Of a DNA stretch of 64,000 nt, positions 19,823 through 27,609 are shown piece after piece. The stretch is taken from the NCBI RefSeq assembly GCF_029633825.1, contig NZ_CP090640.1:186001-250000 (forward strand), read 5' to 3'. Both the position numbers and the translations under genes were made by a program. Source of the DNA: Burkholderia contaminans (GTDB lineage Bacteria; Pseudomonadota; Gammaproteobacteria; Burkholderiales; Burkholderiaceae). Under the pieces are notes generated by a model. It worked only from the letters and a program-made list of their open reading frames with translations. It ran no database searches and was not told where the DNA came from. Each line of letters opens with the position of its first letter. The first letter of the stretch is position 1.

Positions 19823-20506
19823 ATGACCTTTTCCGCCGCGCTCTTCGACATGGATGGCCTGCTCGTCGATTCCGAGCGGACCATCATGAACACGTGGATC
19901 GACGTGTCGAATGCGCACGGCGTCACGCTGACCACCACCGACTACCTGCAGATCGTCGGCCGCTCGTTCGCCGAAGGCCAGGTCATCCTGGCACGGCTGA
20001 TCGGCAACCCCGATACGTTCGACGCGGTGCGCATCCGCGTGCGCGAGCAGCTCGCGGCGCCCGAACCGCATCCGAAGTTTCCGCTGAAGCCCGGCGCGTT
20101 CGCGCTGCTCGATGCGCTCGCGCAGGCCGGCATTCCGTGCGCGGTCGCGTCGTCGTCCGCGTGCGAGGTCATCCGCGCGCGGCTCGACGCGGTCGGCGTG
20201 CTGCCGTTCTTCCGCGCGATCGCAGGCGGCGACGAAGTCTCGCGCGGCAAGCCCGACCCGGCCGTCTACCGGCTCGCGGCCGAACGTCTCGGCGTGCCGG
20301 CCCACGCCTGCGTCGCGTTCGAGGACAGCGACTTCGGCGCACAATCGGCCGCCGGCGCGGGCGCATCGGTCGTCACCGTGCCCGACCTGAAGGCGCCGAC
20401 ACCCGAGATCGTCGCGCTGAGCCTGCACGTGCTCGCGTCGCTCGACGACGCGGTCGCGCTCGTGCCGTCGTGGTTCGGCGAGCTCGACAAGCAACGGCCG
20501 GCGTGA
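19823..20506 (+). CDS. HAD-superfamily phosphatase (beta-phosphoglucomutase-like)
   Basis: The 227-residue protein begins MTFSAALFDMDGLLVDSERT, which holds the HAD nucleophile motif DxDG. Motif II is VASSSACEV, motif III the Lys of RGKPDPAVY, and motif IV FEDSDFG. A helical cap follows motif I, as in the YniC/beta-phosphoglucomutase group, so it is probably a hydrolase of small sugar phosphates or similar; the substrate is unknown. The ATG at 19823 is preferred over one at 19814. It is monocistronic with a terminator after it. Confidence 0.9.
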   Translation: MTFSAALFDMDGLLVDSERTIMNTWIDVSNAHGVTLTTTDYLQIVGRSFAEGQVILARLIGNPDTFDAVRIRVREQLAAPEPHPKFPLKPGAFALLDALAQAGIPCAVASSSACEVIRARLDAVGVLPFFRAIAGGDEVSRGKPDPAVYRLAAERLGVPAHACVAFEDSDFGAQSAAGAGASVVTVPDLKAPTPEIVALSLHVLASLDDAVALVPSWFGELDKQRPA

Positions 20507-20524
20507 ATCGCGGCCGCCAAATGA

Positions 20525-20551
20525 AAAACGGGCACCTTGGGTGCCCGTTTT
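20525..20551. terminator. Terminator between the HAD gene and the LprI-like gene
   Basis: The stem ACGGGCACC / GGTGCCCGT has a TTG loop and is flanked by A and T tracts on the two sides, so it can serve both convergent genes. Confidence 0.85.
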
Positions 20552-20593
20552 GCTTTTTGCCGTCTCGCCGAACCGTCGGCATCGCCATTGCGC

Positions 20594-21432
20594 TTACTTG
20601 TTGCCGGCCGTCTCCGACAGCCGCTTCATCGTCGCGATGCGCGCGCCGATCAGGTCGACACGGCCGTCCTCGCCGACGAGCGGCGCCGTCGCATCGCGGA
20701 ACCCGACCCACGCGCGCTGTGCGCGGACGAGCGTCGCGGCCGAATGCGCGGGCATCTTGCGGCGCAGCTTCTGGTAATAGCGGTTCAAGTCGAACAGCGC
20801 GTGTTCGCACGCGGCGTCCTGTTCGCACGGCCGCACGCGGCGCACGGCGGGATCGCGCGGCGCGTTCGCCGGCTTGCCGTTCGGCTTGGCCGCACCCTGG
20901 GCCGCGCTCGGGGCATCCCCGCGCTGCCCTGCGCGCCGCTCGTAGCCGCGACCGGCACGGCCGCGGGCGCCGGCGCATAGCGATCGGCCGCAGCGCGCAG
21001 CGCCAGCGCGCGATCGCGCACGGGCTGCAGCTGCAGGTCGGCACTCGACATCGCGTACGACGTGCCGCGCGTGGTGTCGTACACGGCCGTCAGCAGATGC
21101 ACTTCATCCTTGCGCCACGTGAGCCAATGGCGCTGGCTGTCCTGCCAGCCGCGCTTCGCATCGGCCGGTGCGTCCTTCAACAGGCGCTGGTACGCGCCGT
21201 CCATCACTGCCTGCCACTGCTGCTGCGCTTCGCCCATGCACTGGATCTGGCCGGCCGGCGACGACCGGTCGCGCCGCGCGAGGCATTGCCGCATCGCGAC
21301 GTCGATCGGGTCGGCCGCCGCGACTTCCGCATAGGCGACACCCGCGCCCGCGAGCCCCGTCAATCCTGCCGCCCAGACGACGAGCGCGGCCAGCGCCGCA
21401 CGCATCGCCTGGATTCGTCCGTGCGTCGCCAT
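20594..21432 (-). pseudogene. LprI-like (DUF1311) secreted protein, frameshifted in the linker
   Basis: Two frames together make a 279-residue protein if one base is added. The first part (ATG at 21432, or at 21405, which gives a cleaner signal peptide ending AYA) encodes an LprI-like domain with MRQCLARRD and WLTWRKDEV. The second frame, ending at 20594, encodes another similar domain (CEQDAACEHALFDLNRYYQKL, RAQRAWVGFRDA). The frames swap in an Ala/Pro-rich linker near the C4 run at 20917-20920 (plus strand); a fifth C restores one frame. The gene may be truly broken, or the run may be miscalled. LprI-like proteins are periplasmic and some inhibit lysozyme. The start overlaps the decarboxylase stop (TGATG). 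Confidence 0.75.
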
Positions 21433-23711
21433 CAGTCGCGCACGCAGTCGACGAAGTACTCGACGCGGCCGTTCACCTCTTCCGCGACGAGGCCGTGGAT
21501 GTCGGTGTGGAAGCCCGGGAAGCGTTCGTTGAAGTCGCGCGCGAACCGCAGGTAGTTCACGATCGTCTTGTTGAAGCGCTCGCCCGGGATCAGCAGCGGA
21601 ATGCCCGGCGGGTACGGCGTGAGCAGGATGCTCGTCACGCGGCCTTCGAGCTCGTCGAGCGGCACGCGGTCGATCTTGCGGTGCGCGAGCTTCGCGAACG
21701 CGTCCGACGGCTTCATCGCCGGCTCCATGTCCGACAGGTACATCTCGGTCGTCAGGCGGGCGATGTCGTTCGCGCGGTACACGTCGTGGATCTGCGTGCA
21801 CAGGTCGCGCAGGCCGACACGCTCGTAGCGCGGATGCTGCGCGACGAATTCCGGCAGCACGCGCCACAGCGGCTGGTTGTTGTCGTAGTCGTCCTTGAAC
21901 TGCTGCAGCTCGGTCACCATCGAGTTCCAGCGGCCCTTCGTGATGCCGATCGTGAACATGATGAAGAACGAGTACAGGCCGGTCTTCTCGACGATGATCC
22001 CGTGCTCGGCGAGGTACTTCGTGACGATCGCGGCCGGAATGCCGGTTTCGCCGAACTCGCCGTCGACGTCGAGCCCCGGCGTGATGATCGTCGCCTTGAT
22101 CGGGTCGAGCATGTTGAAGCCTTCCGCCAGCGGGCCGAAGCCGTGCCAGTGGTCGTTCGGCTTCAGCATCCAGTCCTCGCGCGAGCCGATGCCCTCTTCC
22201 GACAGGTTGTCCGGGCCCCACACGCTGAAGAACCAGTCGTCGCCGTATTCGGCGTCGACCTTGCGCATCGCGCGGCGGAAGTCGATCGCCTCGGCGATCG
22301 ATTCCTCGACGAGCGCGGTGCCGCCCGGCGGCTCCATCATCGCGGCCGCGACGTCGCACGACGCGATGATCGCGTACTGCGGGCTCGTCGACGTGTGCAT
22401 CAGGTACGCCTCATTGAAGCGGTGCTTGTCGAACGTGCGGTTCTCCGAATCCTGCACGACGATCTGCGATGCCTGCGAGATGCCCGCGAGCAGCTTGTGC
22501 GTCGAGTGCGTCGCGAACACGAGCGCGCCGGTGCGCGGACGGCCGTCGCCGATCGCGTGCATGTCGCGGTAGAAGTCGTGGAACGTCGCATGCGGCAGCC
22601 ATGCTTCGTCGAAGTGCAGCGTGTCGAGCAGGTCGCCGAGCAGGTCCTTGATCATCTCGACGTTGTACACGACGCCGTCGTACGTGCTCTGCGTGATCGT
22701 CAGGATGCGCGGCTTCATGTCCGGGTTCTCGCGCATCGCTTCACGTGCGAACGGGTTCGCCTCGATCTTCTTGCGGATGTTCTCCGGCTTGAATTCGTCG
22801 CGCGGGATCGGCCCGATGATGCCGAAATGGTTGCGCGTCGGCGTGAGGAACACGGGAATCGCGCCCGTCATCGTGATCGCGTGCAGGATCGACTTGTGGC
22901 AGTTGCGGTCGACCAGCACGATGTCGCCGGGTGCGACCGTCGCGTGCCAGACGATCTTGTTCGACGTCGACGTGCCGTTGGTCACGAAGAACAGGTGATC
23001 CGCGCTGAAGATGCGCGCCGCGTTGCGCTCGGACGCCGCGACCGGGCCCGTGTGGTCGAGCAGCTGGCCGAGTTCGTCCACCGCGTTGCAGACGTCCGCG
23101 CGCAGCATGTTCTCGCCGAAGAACTGGTGGAACATCTGGCCGAGCGGGTTCTTCAGGAACGCGACGCCGCCCGAGTGGCCCGGGCAGTGCCACGAGTACG
23201 AGCCTTCGTCCGCGTACTTCACGAGCTCCTTGAAGAACGGCGGCGCGAGCGAGTCGAGATAGACCTTCGCCTCGCGGATGATGTGGCGCGCGACGAACTC
23301 CGGCGTGTCCTCGAACATGTGGATGAAGCCGTGCAGCTCGCGCAGGATGTCGTTCGGCAGGTGGCGCGACGTGCGCGTCTCGCCGTACAGGAAGATCGGG
23401 ATGTCCGCGTTGCGGCGGCGCACTTCGGTGACGAACGCGCGCAGCTCGATGATCGCGGTCGCGAGTTCGGGCAGATCGCCGTCCTGGCCGGTCTCGCCGA
23501 GCATGAGTTCGTCGTCGTCGATCGACAGGATGAAACACGACGCGCGGCTCGACTGCTGCGCGAACGACGTCAGATCGCCGTAGCTCGTGAGGCCGAGGAC
23601 TTCGACGCCCTCCTTCTCGATCGCTTCGGCCAACGCCCGGATGCCGGAGCCCGAGATGTTCTCGGAGCGGAAATCTTCGTCGATGATGACGACGGGGAAA
23701 CGAAACTTCAT
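21432..23711 (-). CDS. Orn/Lys/Arg decarboxylase, fold-type I PLP enzyme
   Basis: The 759-residue protein has the three-part layout of the inducible amino-acid decarboxylases: an N-terminal wing domain (VVIIDEDFRSENISGSG), the PLP domain with the Schiff-base lysine at residue 406 in STHKLLAG, and a C-terminal domain. It removes CO2 from lysine, arginine or ornithine, giving a diamine or agmatine and consuming a proton. The length is nearer to E. coli AdiA than to LdcI, but the exact substrate is unsure. It lies between dcd and the LprI-like gene on the same strand. Confidence 0.9.
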   Translation of the reverse strand: MKFRFPVVIIDEDFRSENISGSGIRALAEAIEKEGVEVLGLTSYGDLTSFAQQSSRASCFILSIDDDELMLGETGQDGDLPELATAIIELRAFVTEVRRRNADIPIFLYGETRTSRHLPNDILRELHGFIHMFEDTPEFVARHIIREAKVYLDSLAPPFFKELVKYADEGSYSWHCPGHSGGVAFLKNPLGQMFHQFFGENMLRADVCNAVDELGQLLDHTGPVAASERNAARIFSADHLFFVTNGTSTSNKIVWHATVAPGDIVLVDRNCHKSILHAITMTGAIPVFLTPTRNHFGIIGPIPRDEFKPENIRKKIEANPFAREAMRENPDMKPRILTITQSTYDGVVYNVEMIKDLLGDLLDTLHFDEAWLPHATFHDFYRDMHAIGDGRPRTGALVFATHSTHKLLAGISQASQIVVQDSENRTFDKHRFNEAYLMHTSTSPQYAIIASCDVAAAMMEPPGGTALVEESIAEAIDFRRAMRKVDAEYGDDWFFSVWGPDNLSEEGIGSREDWMLKPNDHWHGFGPLAEGFNMLDPIKATIITPGLDVDGEFGETGIPAAIVTKYLAEHGIIVEKTGLYSFFIMFTIGITKGRWNSMVTELQQFKDDYDNNQPLWRVLPEFVAQHPRYERVGLRDLCTQIHDVYRANDIARLTTEMYLSDMEPAMKPSDAFAKLAHRKIDRVPLDELEGRVTSILLTPYPPGIPLLIPGERFNKTIVNYLRFARDFNERFPGFHTDIHGLVAEEVNGRVEYFVDCVRD

Positions 23712-23792
23712 GGGCGATTCTCCAAAAAGAACGACCGCGGCGCGTCACGCGCAGCGGTCACCCGGAAACTGGTGAGACGTTATGCAACCAGA

Positions 23793-24362
23793 TCAGGTTT
23801 TCGGCAGCGTGACACCGCGCTGACCCTGATACTTGCCGCCGCGATCGGCGTACGACACGTCGCACACTTCGTCGCTTTCGAAGAACAGCACCTGCGCGAC
23901 ACCTTCGTTCGCGTAGATCTTCGCGGGCAGCGGCGTGGTATTCGAGAATTCCAGCGTGACGTAGCCTTCCCACTCGGGTTCGAACGGCGTCACGTTGACG
24001 ATGATCCCGCAGCGCGCGTAGGTCGACTTGCCGAGGCAGACGGTCAGCACGGTGCGCGGGATGCGGAAATATTCGACGGTGCGGGCCAGCGCGAACGAGT
24101 TCGGCGGGATGATGCACACGTCGCCCTTGAAATCGACAAACGAACCTTCGTCGAAGTTCTTCGGATCGACGATCGTCGAGTTGATGTTCGTGAAGATCTT
24201 GAATTCGTCCGCGCAGCGGATGTCGTAGCCGTAGCTCGACGTGCCGTAGCTGACGATCCGGCGGCCGTCCTCGGACGCGCGGACCTGATCGGGCACGAAC
24301 GGCTCGATCATCTTGTGCTCTTCGGCCATGCGCCGAATCCATTTGTCGGACTTGATGCTCAT
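23793..24362 (-). CDS. dcd: dCTP deaminase
   Basis: At 189 residues this is the standard length for the trimeric enzyme that converts dCTP to dUTP for thymidylate synthesis. The start [19 protein letters not shown], the SSYGYDIRC block and the nucleotide-binding [20 protein letters not shown] block are all typical. The Glu of TLEFSN is the expected catalytic base. It lies 81 bp upstream of the decarboxylase gene. Confidence 0.96.
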
Positions 24363-24402
24363 ATCAGGGCGCCAGGAAACGCTGCGTGACAGTCAGGAGG
24401 GG

Positions 24403-24426
24403 CCGCTCGCACGAGGGAGCGGCCAG
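24403..24426. terminator. Possible terminator hairpin between the SOD-like gene and dcd
   Basis: GGCCGCTC and GAGCGGCC form an 8-bp stem around an 8-nt loop, in the gap between two same-strand genes. There is no T run on the minus strand, so it may be only a pause or processing structure. Confidence 0.4.
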
Positions 24427-24474
24427 GAAAGGCCGCCATTTTACGCGATCATCGGGCGCCGCATGCGGCAGCCG

Positions 24475-25011
24475 TCAACGGATCACGCCGCAGGCAAGCG
24501 CAGGCCCCGCGCCATGCTGCGGAAATGCGGGATCGCTCGGCTCGCGATGCACGAGCGCCGCGCGGTTCATCGCCGAGCGCACGCCATCGAGGGCCAGATC
24601 GGGGGCGACGATGAAGCCGGCCGCGACGCCATTCGCGTCCGCGTGAATGTTGCCGAGATCGCCGGCGACGCGGGCGCCCGCCCGCAGCCGGTCGGCCGCC
24701 GGCGCGAACACCTGGCCGGCGCTCGAGCCGTCGCCCGAGTTGCAGTCACCGCGTTCGTGTACCTGCAACGCGTGATCGCTGTTCGGCGGCAGCCCGGCCA
24801 GGTTGTAGGTAACCTGCACGCCGTCCGGACGCTCGACGAACGTCACCGCGCCGCGCGCCTGCGAACCGACCGTCGGCTGCAGCTGCGCGTCGGCCCGTTT
24901 TTCGTGCGACGAGGAAAAGGAGGTACAGCCGGCCAGCAGGCCCAGCGCGGCGGCGGCCAGCAGCGCGCACCGCACGCGGCCGGCGTACACGCCGTGATGT
25001 CGTTGTTTCAT
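24475..25011 (-). CDS. Cu/Zn-superoxide-dismutase-like lipoprotein lacking most metal ligands
   Basis: The 178-residue protein has a lipobox (LAAAALGLLAGC), so it should be lipidated and held in an envelope membrane. The rest has the SOD_Cu domain (HALQVHERGDCNS, VAGDLGNIHADANG, ALVHREP, ACGVI). Compared with classical SodC, the first Cu ligand of GFHVHE is Gln, the bridging His of GPHF is Val, and the two Zn-site His (KHG, RH) are missing. One Cu His, the Zn Asp and the late His remain, and both disulfide Cys are kept. Dismutase activity is therefore doubtful; a structural or copper-handling role is possible. The start follows GAGGATCGAA. Confidence 0.85.
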   Translation of the reverse strand: MKQRHHGVYAGRVRCALLAAAALGLLAGCTSFSSSHEKRADAQLQPTVGSQARGAVTFVERPDGVQVTYNLAGLPPNSDHALQVHERGDCNSGDGSSAGQVFAPAADRLRAGARVAGDLGNIHADANGVAAGFIVAPDLALDGVRSAMNRAALVHREPSDPAFPQHGAGPALACGVIR

Positions 25012-25144
25012 TCGATCCTCATGCCGGCTGACGGCCGTTTGACACGACGGCCGCGCCGGGCGGGTAAAGGGACCCGGGAAAAGTCGCCATGATACCGCGC
25101 CTCGCGGCGCCGTAAACAGCGTGAGGCCCCGCCCCGCAAGGGTT

Positions 25145-26236
25145 TTACGTATTTTGAACAACGATCGACGGGAACTTCGACGTCATGTCGCGCGATCGCT
25201 CGGCAATCGCCAGCGCGACGCCGCGTGCAATCTCGCGATAGCGACGCGCCAGCGCGCCGTCGGAATCGGCCACGACCGTCGGCGTGCCGCTGTCGGCGCG
25301 CTCACGGATCGCGATGTCGAGCGGCAGGCTGCCGAGCACGTTCACGCCGTACTCCTTCGCCATCCGCTCGGCCCCGCCGGCGCCGAAGATGTGCTCCTCG
25401 TGGCCGCAGTTCGAGCAGGTATGGATGCTCATGTTCTCGACGATGCCGAGGATCGGAATCCCGACCTTCTCGAACATCTTCAGGCCCTTCTTCGCGTCGA
25501 GCAGCGCGATGTCCTGCGGCGTCGTGACGATCACCGCGCCCGTCACGGGCACGCGCTGCGCGAGCGTCAGCTGGATGTCGCCCGTGCCGGGCGGCATGTC
25601 GACGATCAGGTAGTCGAGCTCGCGCCAGTTGGTCTGGCGCAGCAACTGCTCGAGCGCGGAAGTCGCCATCGGGCCGCGCCACACCATCGGGTTGTCTTCC
25701 TCGATCAGGAAGCCGATCGAGTTCGCCTGCAGCCCGTGGCCGACGAGCGGGTTCATCGACTGGTTGTCCGGCGACTCGGGGCGCTGGCCGTGGATGCCGA
25801 GCATCGTCGGCAACGACGGGCCGTAGATGTCGGCGTCGAGAATGCCGACCGACGCGCCTTCCGCGGCAAGCGCGAGCGCGAGGTTCACGGCCGTCGTGCT
25901 CTTGCCGACGCCGCCCTTGCCCGACGCAACCGCGACGATGTTCTTCACGTTCGGCAGCAGTTTCACGCCGCGCTGCACCGTGTGCGCGACGATCTCCTGC
26001 GACACGGCGATGCGCGCGTCGCGCACGCCCGGCACGGCCTGGAGCGCCGCGGCGACGCGCGCGCGCACGTCGTCGTGCTGGCTGCGCGCCGGATAACCGA
26101 GCACCACGTCGAGCGCCACGACGTCGCCGTCGATCGCGACGTTGCGCACGCCCTTGTTCGCCGCGTACGGACGGCCGGTATTGGGGTCGACGACAGCCGC
26201 CAAAGCGGCGTCGACTTGTGCCCGGTCAATGCTCAT
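25145..26236 (-). CDS. apbC: Iron-sulfur cluster carrier ATPase (Mrp/ApbC)
   Basis: The 363-residue protein has an N-terminal MIP18/DUF59 domain (residues 1-90 or so), then a ParA/MinD-type P loop GKGGVGKST and the switch DMPPGTGDIQLT. The cluster-binding pair lies in SNCGHE of HTCSNCGHEEHIFG. It loads and delivers [4Fe-4S] clusters to target enzymes in the cytosol. MSIDRAQVDAAL at 26236 is the family's usual start; the frame extends upstream to 26335 without need. It diverges from the OmpA lipoprotein gene. Confidence 0.94.
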   Translation of the reverse strand: MSIDRAQVDAALAAVVDPNTGRPYAANKGVRNVAIDGDVVALDVVLGYPARSQHDDVRARVAAALQAVPGVRDARIAVSQEIVAHTVQRGVKLLPNVKNIVAVASGKGGVGKSTTAVNLALALAAEGASVGILDADIYGPSLPTMLGIHGQRPESPDNQSMNPLVGHGLQANSIGFLIEEDNPMVWRGPMATSALEQLLRQTNWRELDYLIVDMPPGTGDIQLTLAQRVPVTGAVIVTTPQDIALLDAKKGLKMFEKVGIPILGIVENMSIHTCSNCGHEEHIFGAGGAERMAKEYGVNVLGSLPLDIAIRERADSGTPTVVADSDGALARRYREIARGVALAIAERSRDMTSKFPSIVVQNT

Positions 26237-26587
26237 CGAAACTCCGTGAAAACGTTTTTCTCGCGCGCAAACGTCAAAAAATATCAAATTAAGGCGCGAA
26301 AATCGGGAAAAGTGAAAGAATCTGTTGCACGCCATTGCGCGAACGCGCGACCCGGCGCACTCTTCGCGTGCGGCATGCTATGGGGCCAAATCGGCCACTT
26401 ACCGCCTATATTGTAGAGGCTGACGCGTCGCACTGTCCGAACAGCCACGCTGACGGACAGGGCATGCAGCCACCTCGGCGGCTGCCGCGAGCACGGGCCT
26501 GCCCTCCTTTTTCGGGCGGCCCGCGCAGGGAGCCGTAACTGTTGTTGTCGTCGTTGTCGACTCGTTCAACCAAGAGAGGAATCCAAG
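26237..26587. other. Divergent intergenic region between apbC and the OmpA lipoprotein gene
   Basis: These 351 bp are gene-free. The part next to apbC is AT-rich (around 26250-26330) and likely holds its promoter. CCTATATTGTAG near 26405 gives a plausible -10 box (TATATT) for the plus-strand gene. A small palindrome GGCCAAATCGGCC lies just upstream. No regulator site is firm. Confidence 0.4.
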
Positions 26588-27232
26588 ATGAACATGAAAA
26601 TCGCGACCCGCTTGTCCGTCTTCGCATTGGCCGGCGCACTGCTGGCAGGCTGCGCCACGCAGCAAGGCAACAATACGGCCGTCGGTACCGGCACGGGTGC
26701 GGCGCTGGGCGCAGGCATCGGCGCACTGGCGGGCGGCGGCAAGGGCGCGGCGATCGGCGCGGGCGTCGGCGCACTGGTCGGCGGCGTGACGGGTTACAAC
26801 TGGCAGGCGATCAAGAACAAGCTCGCACCGTCGGCCGCGCAGACGGGCACGCAAGTGACCGAGCAGCCGGACGGCTCGCTGAAGCTGAACGTGCCGAGCT
26901 CGGTGACGTTCGCGACGAACCAGTACGCGATCACGCCGGCCTTCACGCCGCTGCTGAACGACCTGGCGACGACGCTGAACCAGAACCCGCAAGTGACGGC
27001 CTCGATCGTCGGCTACACGGACAGCACCGGCTCGGCCCAGCTGAACCAGACGCTGTCGCAGAACCGCGCGCAAAGCGTCGTGAACGCACTGACGCAGCGC
27101 GGCGTGAGCGGCGGCCGCCTGTCGGCGCAAGGCATGGGCGCGTCGAACCCGATCGCGGACAACGCGACCGAAGCCGGCCGCGCACAGAACCGTCGCGTCG
27201 AAATCTACCTGCGCGCAGCGCAGGCGCAGTAA
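26588..27232 (+). CDS. OmpA-family peptidoglycan-associated lipoprotein with glycine zipper
   Basis: The 214-residue protein has a lipobox (LAGALLAGC), then a glycine-zipper stretch ([20 protein letters not shown], residues 35-70), then a C-terminal OmpA domain (residues 95-214) with [21 protein letters not shown] and NRRVEIYL. The OmpA domain binds peptidoglycan and the zipper likely sits in or on the outer membrane, as in YfiB/YiaD-like proteins. AAGAGAGGAA before the start is a good ribosome binding site. It is monocistronic. Confidence 0.93.
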   Translation: MNMKIATRLSVFALAGALLAGCATQQGNNTAVGTGTGAALGAGIGALAGGGKGAAIGAGVGALVGGVTGYNWQAIKNKLAPSAAQTGTQVTEQPDGSLKLNVPSSVTFATNQYAITPAFTPLLNDLATTLNQNPQVTASIVGYTDSTGSAQLNQTLSQNRAQSVVNALTQRGVSGGRLSAQGMGASNPIADNATEAGRAQNRRVEIYLRAAQAQ

Positions 27233-27250
27233 GCGCTCGACGAGGGGAAG

Positions 27251-27271
27251 GCGCGGGCCCTCAGCCCGCGC
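27251..27271 (+). terminator. Hairpin after the OmpA lipoprotein gene
   Basis: GCGCGGGC and GCCCGCGC form a perfect 8-bp stem 18 bp after the stop, followed by a second imperfect hairpin at 27273-27301. Neither has a T run, so they may protect or pause the transcript rather than end it. Confidence 0.45.
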
Positions 27272-27359
27272 AGCCCCGCCGGACAAGGCTTCCGTCGGGG
27301 CCGGTAACAAATCGAAAAATTTTTCGAACTTCTGTCGCAGGCCGTGGTCAGTATTTACG

Positions 27360-27441
27360 GTACGCGGCTGGTGTTGCCGGCGCGTCACCATTCTCCTCTT
27401 GTCGTTGTTGCTCCGGGGCCGTATCCGCCCCGGTTTTTTTT
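27360..27441 (+). ncRNA. Candidate small RNA ending at a strong terminator
   Basis: A weak promoter (TTCTGT at 27330, 16 bp, TATTTA at 27352) would start a transcript of about 80 nt that ends at the strong terminator with eight T. The transcript contains a C/U-rich patch, ATTCTCCTCTTG (27390-27401), complementary to a typical Shine-Dalgarno with start codon. It could instead be the 3' end of the OmpA-gene transcript. No expression evidence is available. Confidence 0.3.
27413..27441 (+). terminator. Strong rho-independent terminator upstream of metG
   Basis: A 7-bp stem, CCGGGGC / GCCCCGG, with a 7-nt loop runs into eight consecutive T. It lies 181 bp after the OmpA gene and 169 bp before metG, so it ends either the OmpA-gene mRNA or a short separate RNA. 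Confidence 0.88.
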
Positions 27442-27609
27442 GCCCGCAGAATTCGTGCTGCACCGCAACACAACGCTGCCGGGCACGCCGCATGTGCGGC
27501 CACGCCCCTTGCGGCGCCCGGCCCGGGGCGCCTGCCCGCCGCGCCGGCCCGCGCCCCTGCTAGAATCGCAGTTTCCCGTCGTTTTTCCCGCTGTTCTTCT
27601 CCAGACCCT

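Larger units (their letters stand above)
27233..27609. other. Intergenic region between the OmpA lipoprotein gene and metG
   Basis: These 377 bp hold no protein gene. In order they show two GC-rich hairpins after the OmpA gene (27251-27271 and 27273-27301), a 16-bp perfect palindrome TCGAAAAATTTTTCGA at 27312-27327, a possible promoter, a strong terminator at 27413-27441, and the metG promoter zone with a -10-like TAGAAT at 27561-27566. Confidence 0.6.
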
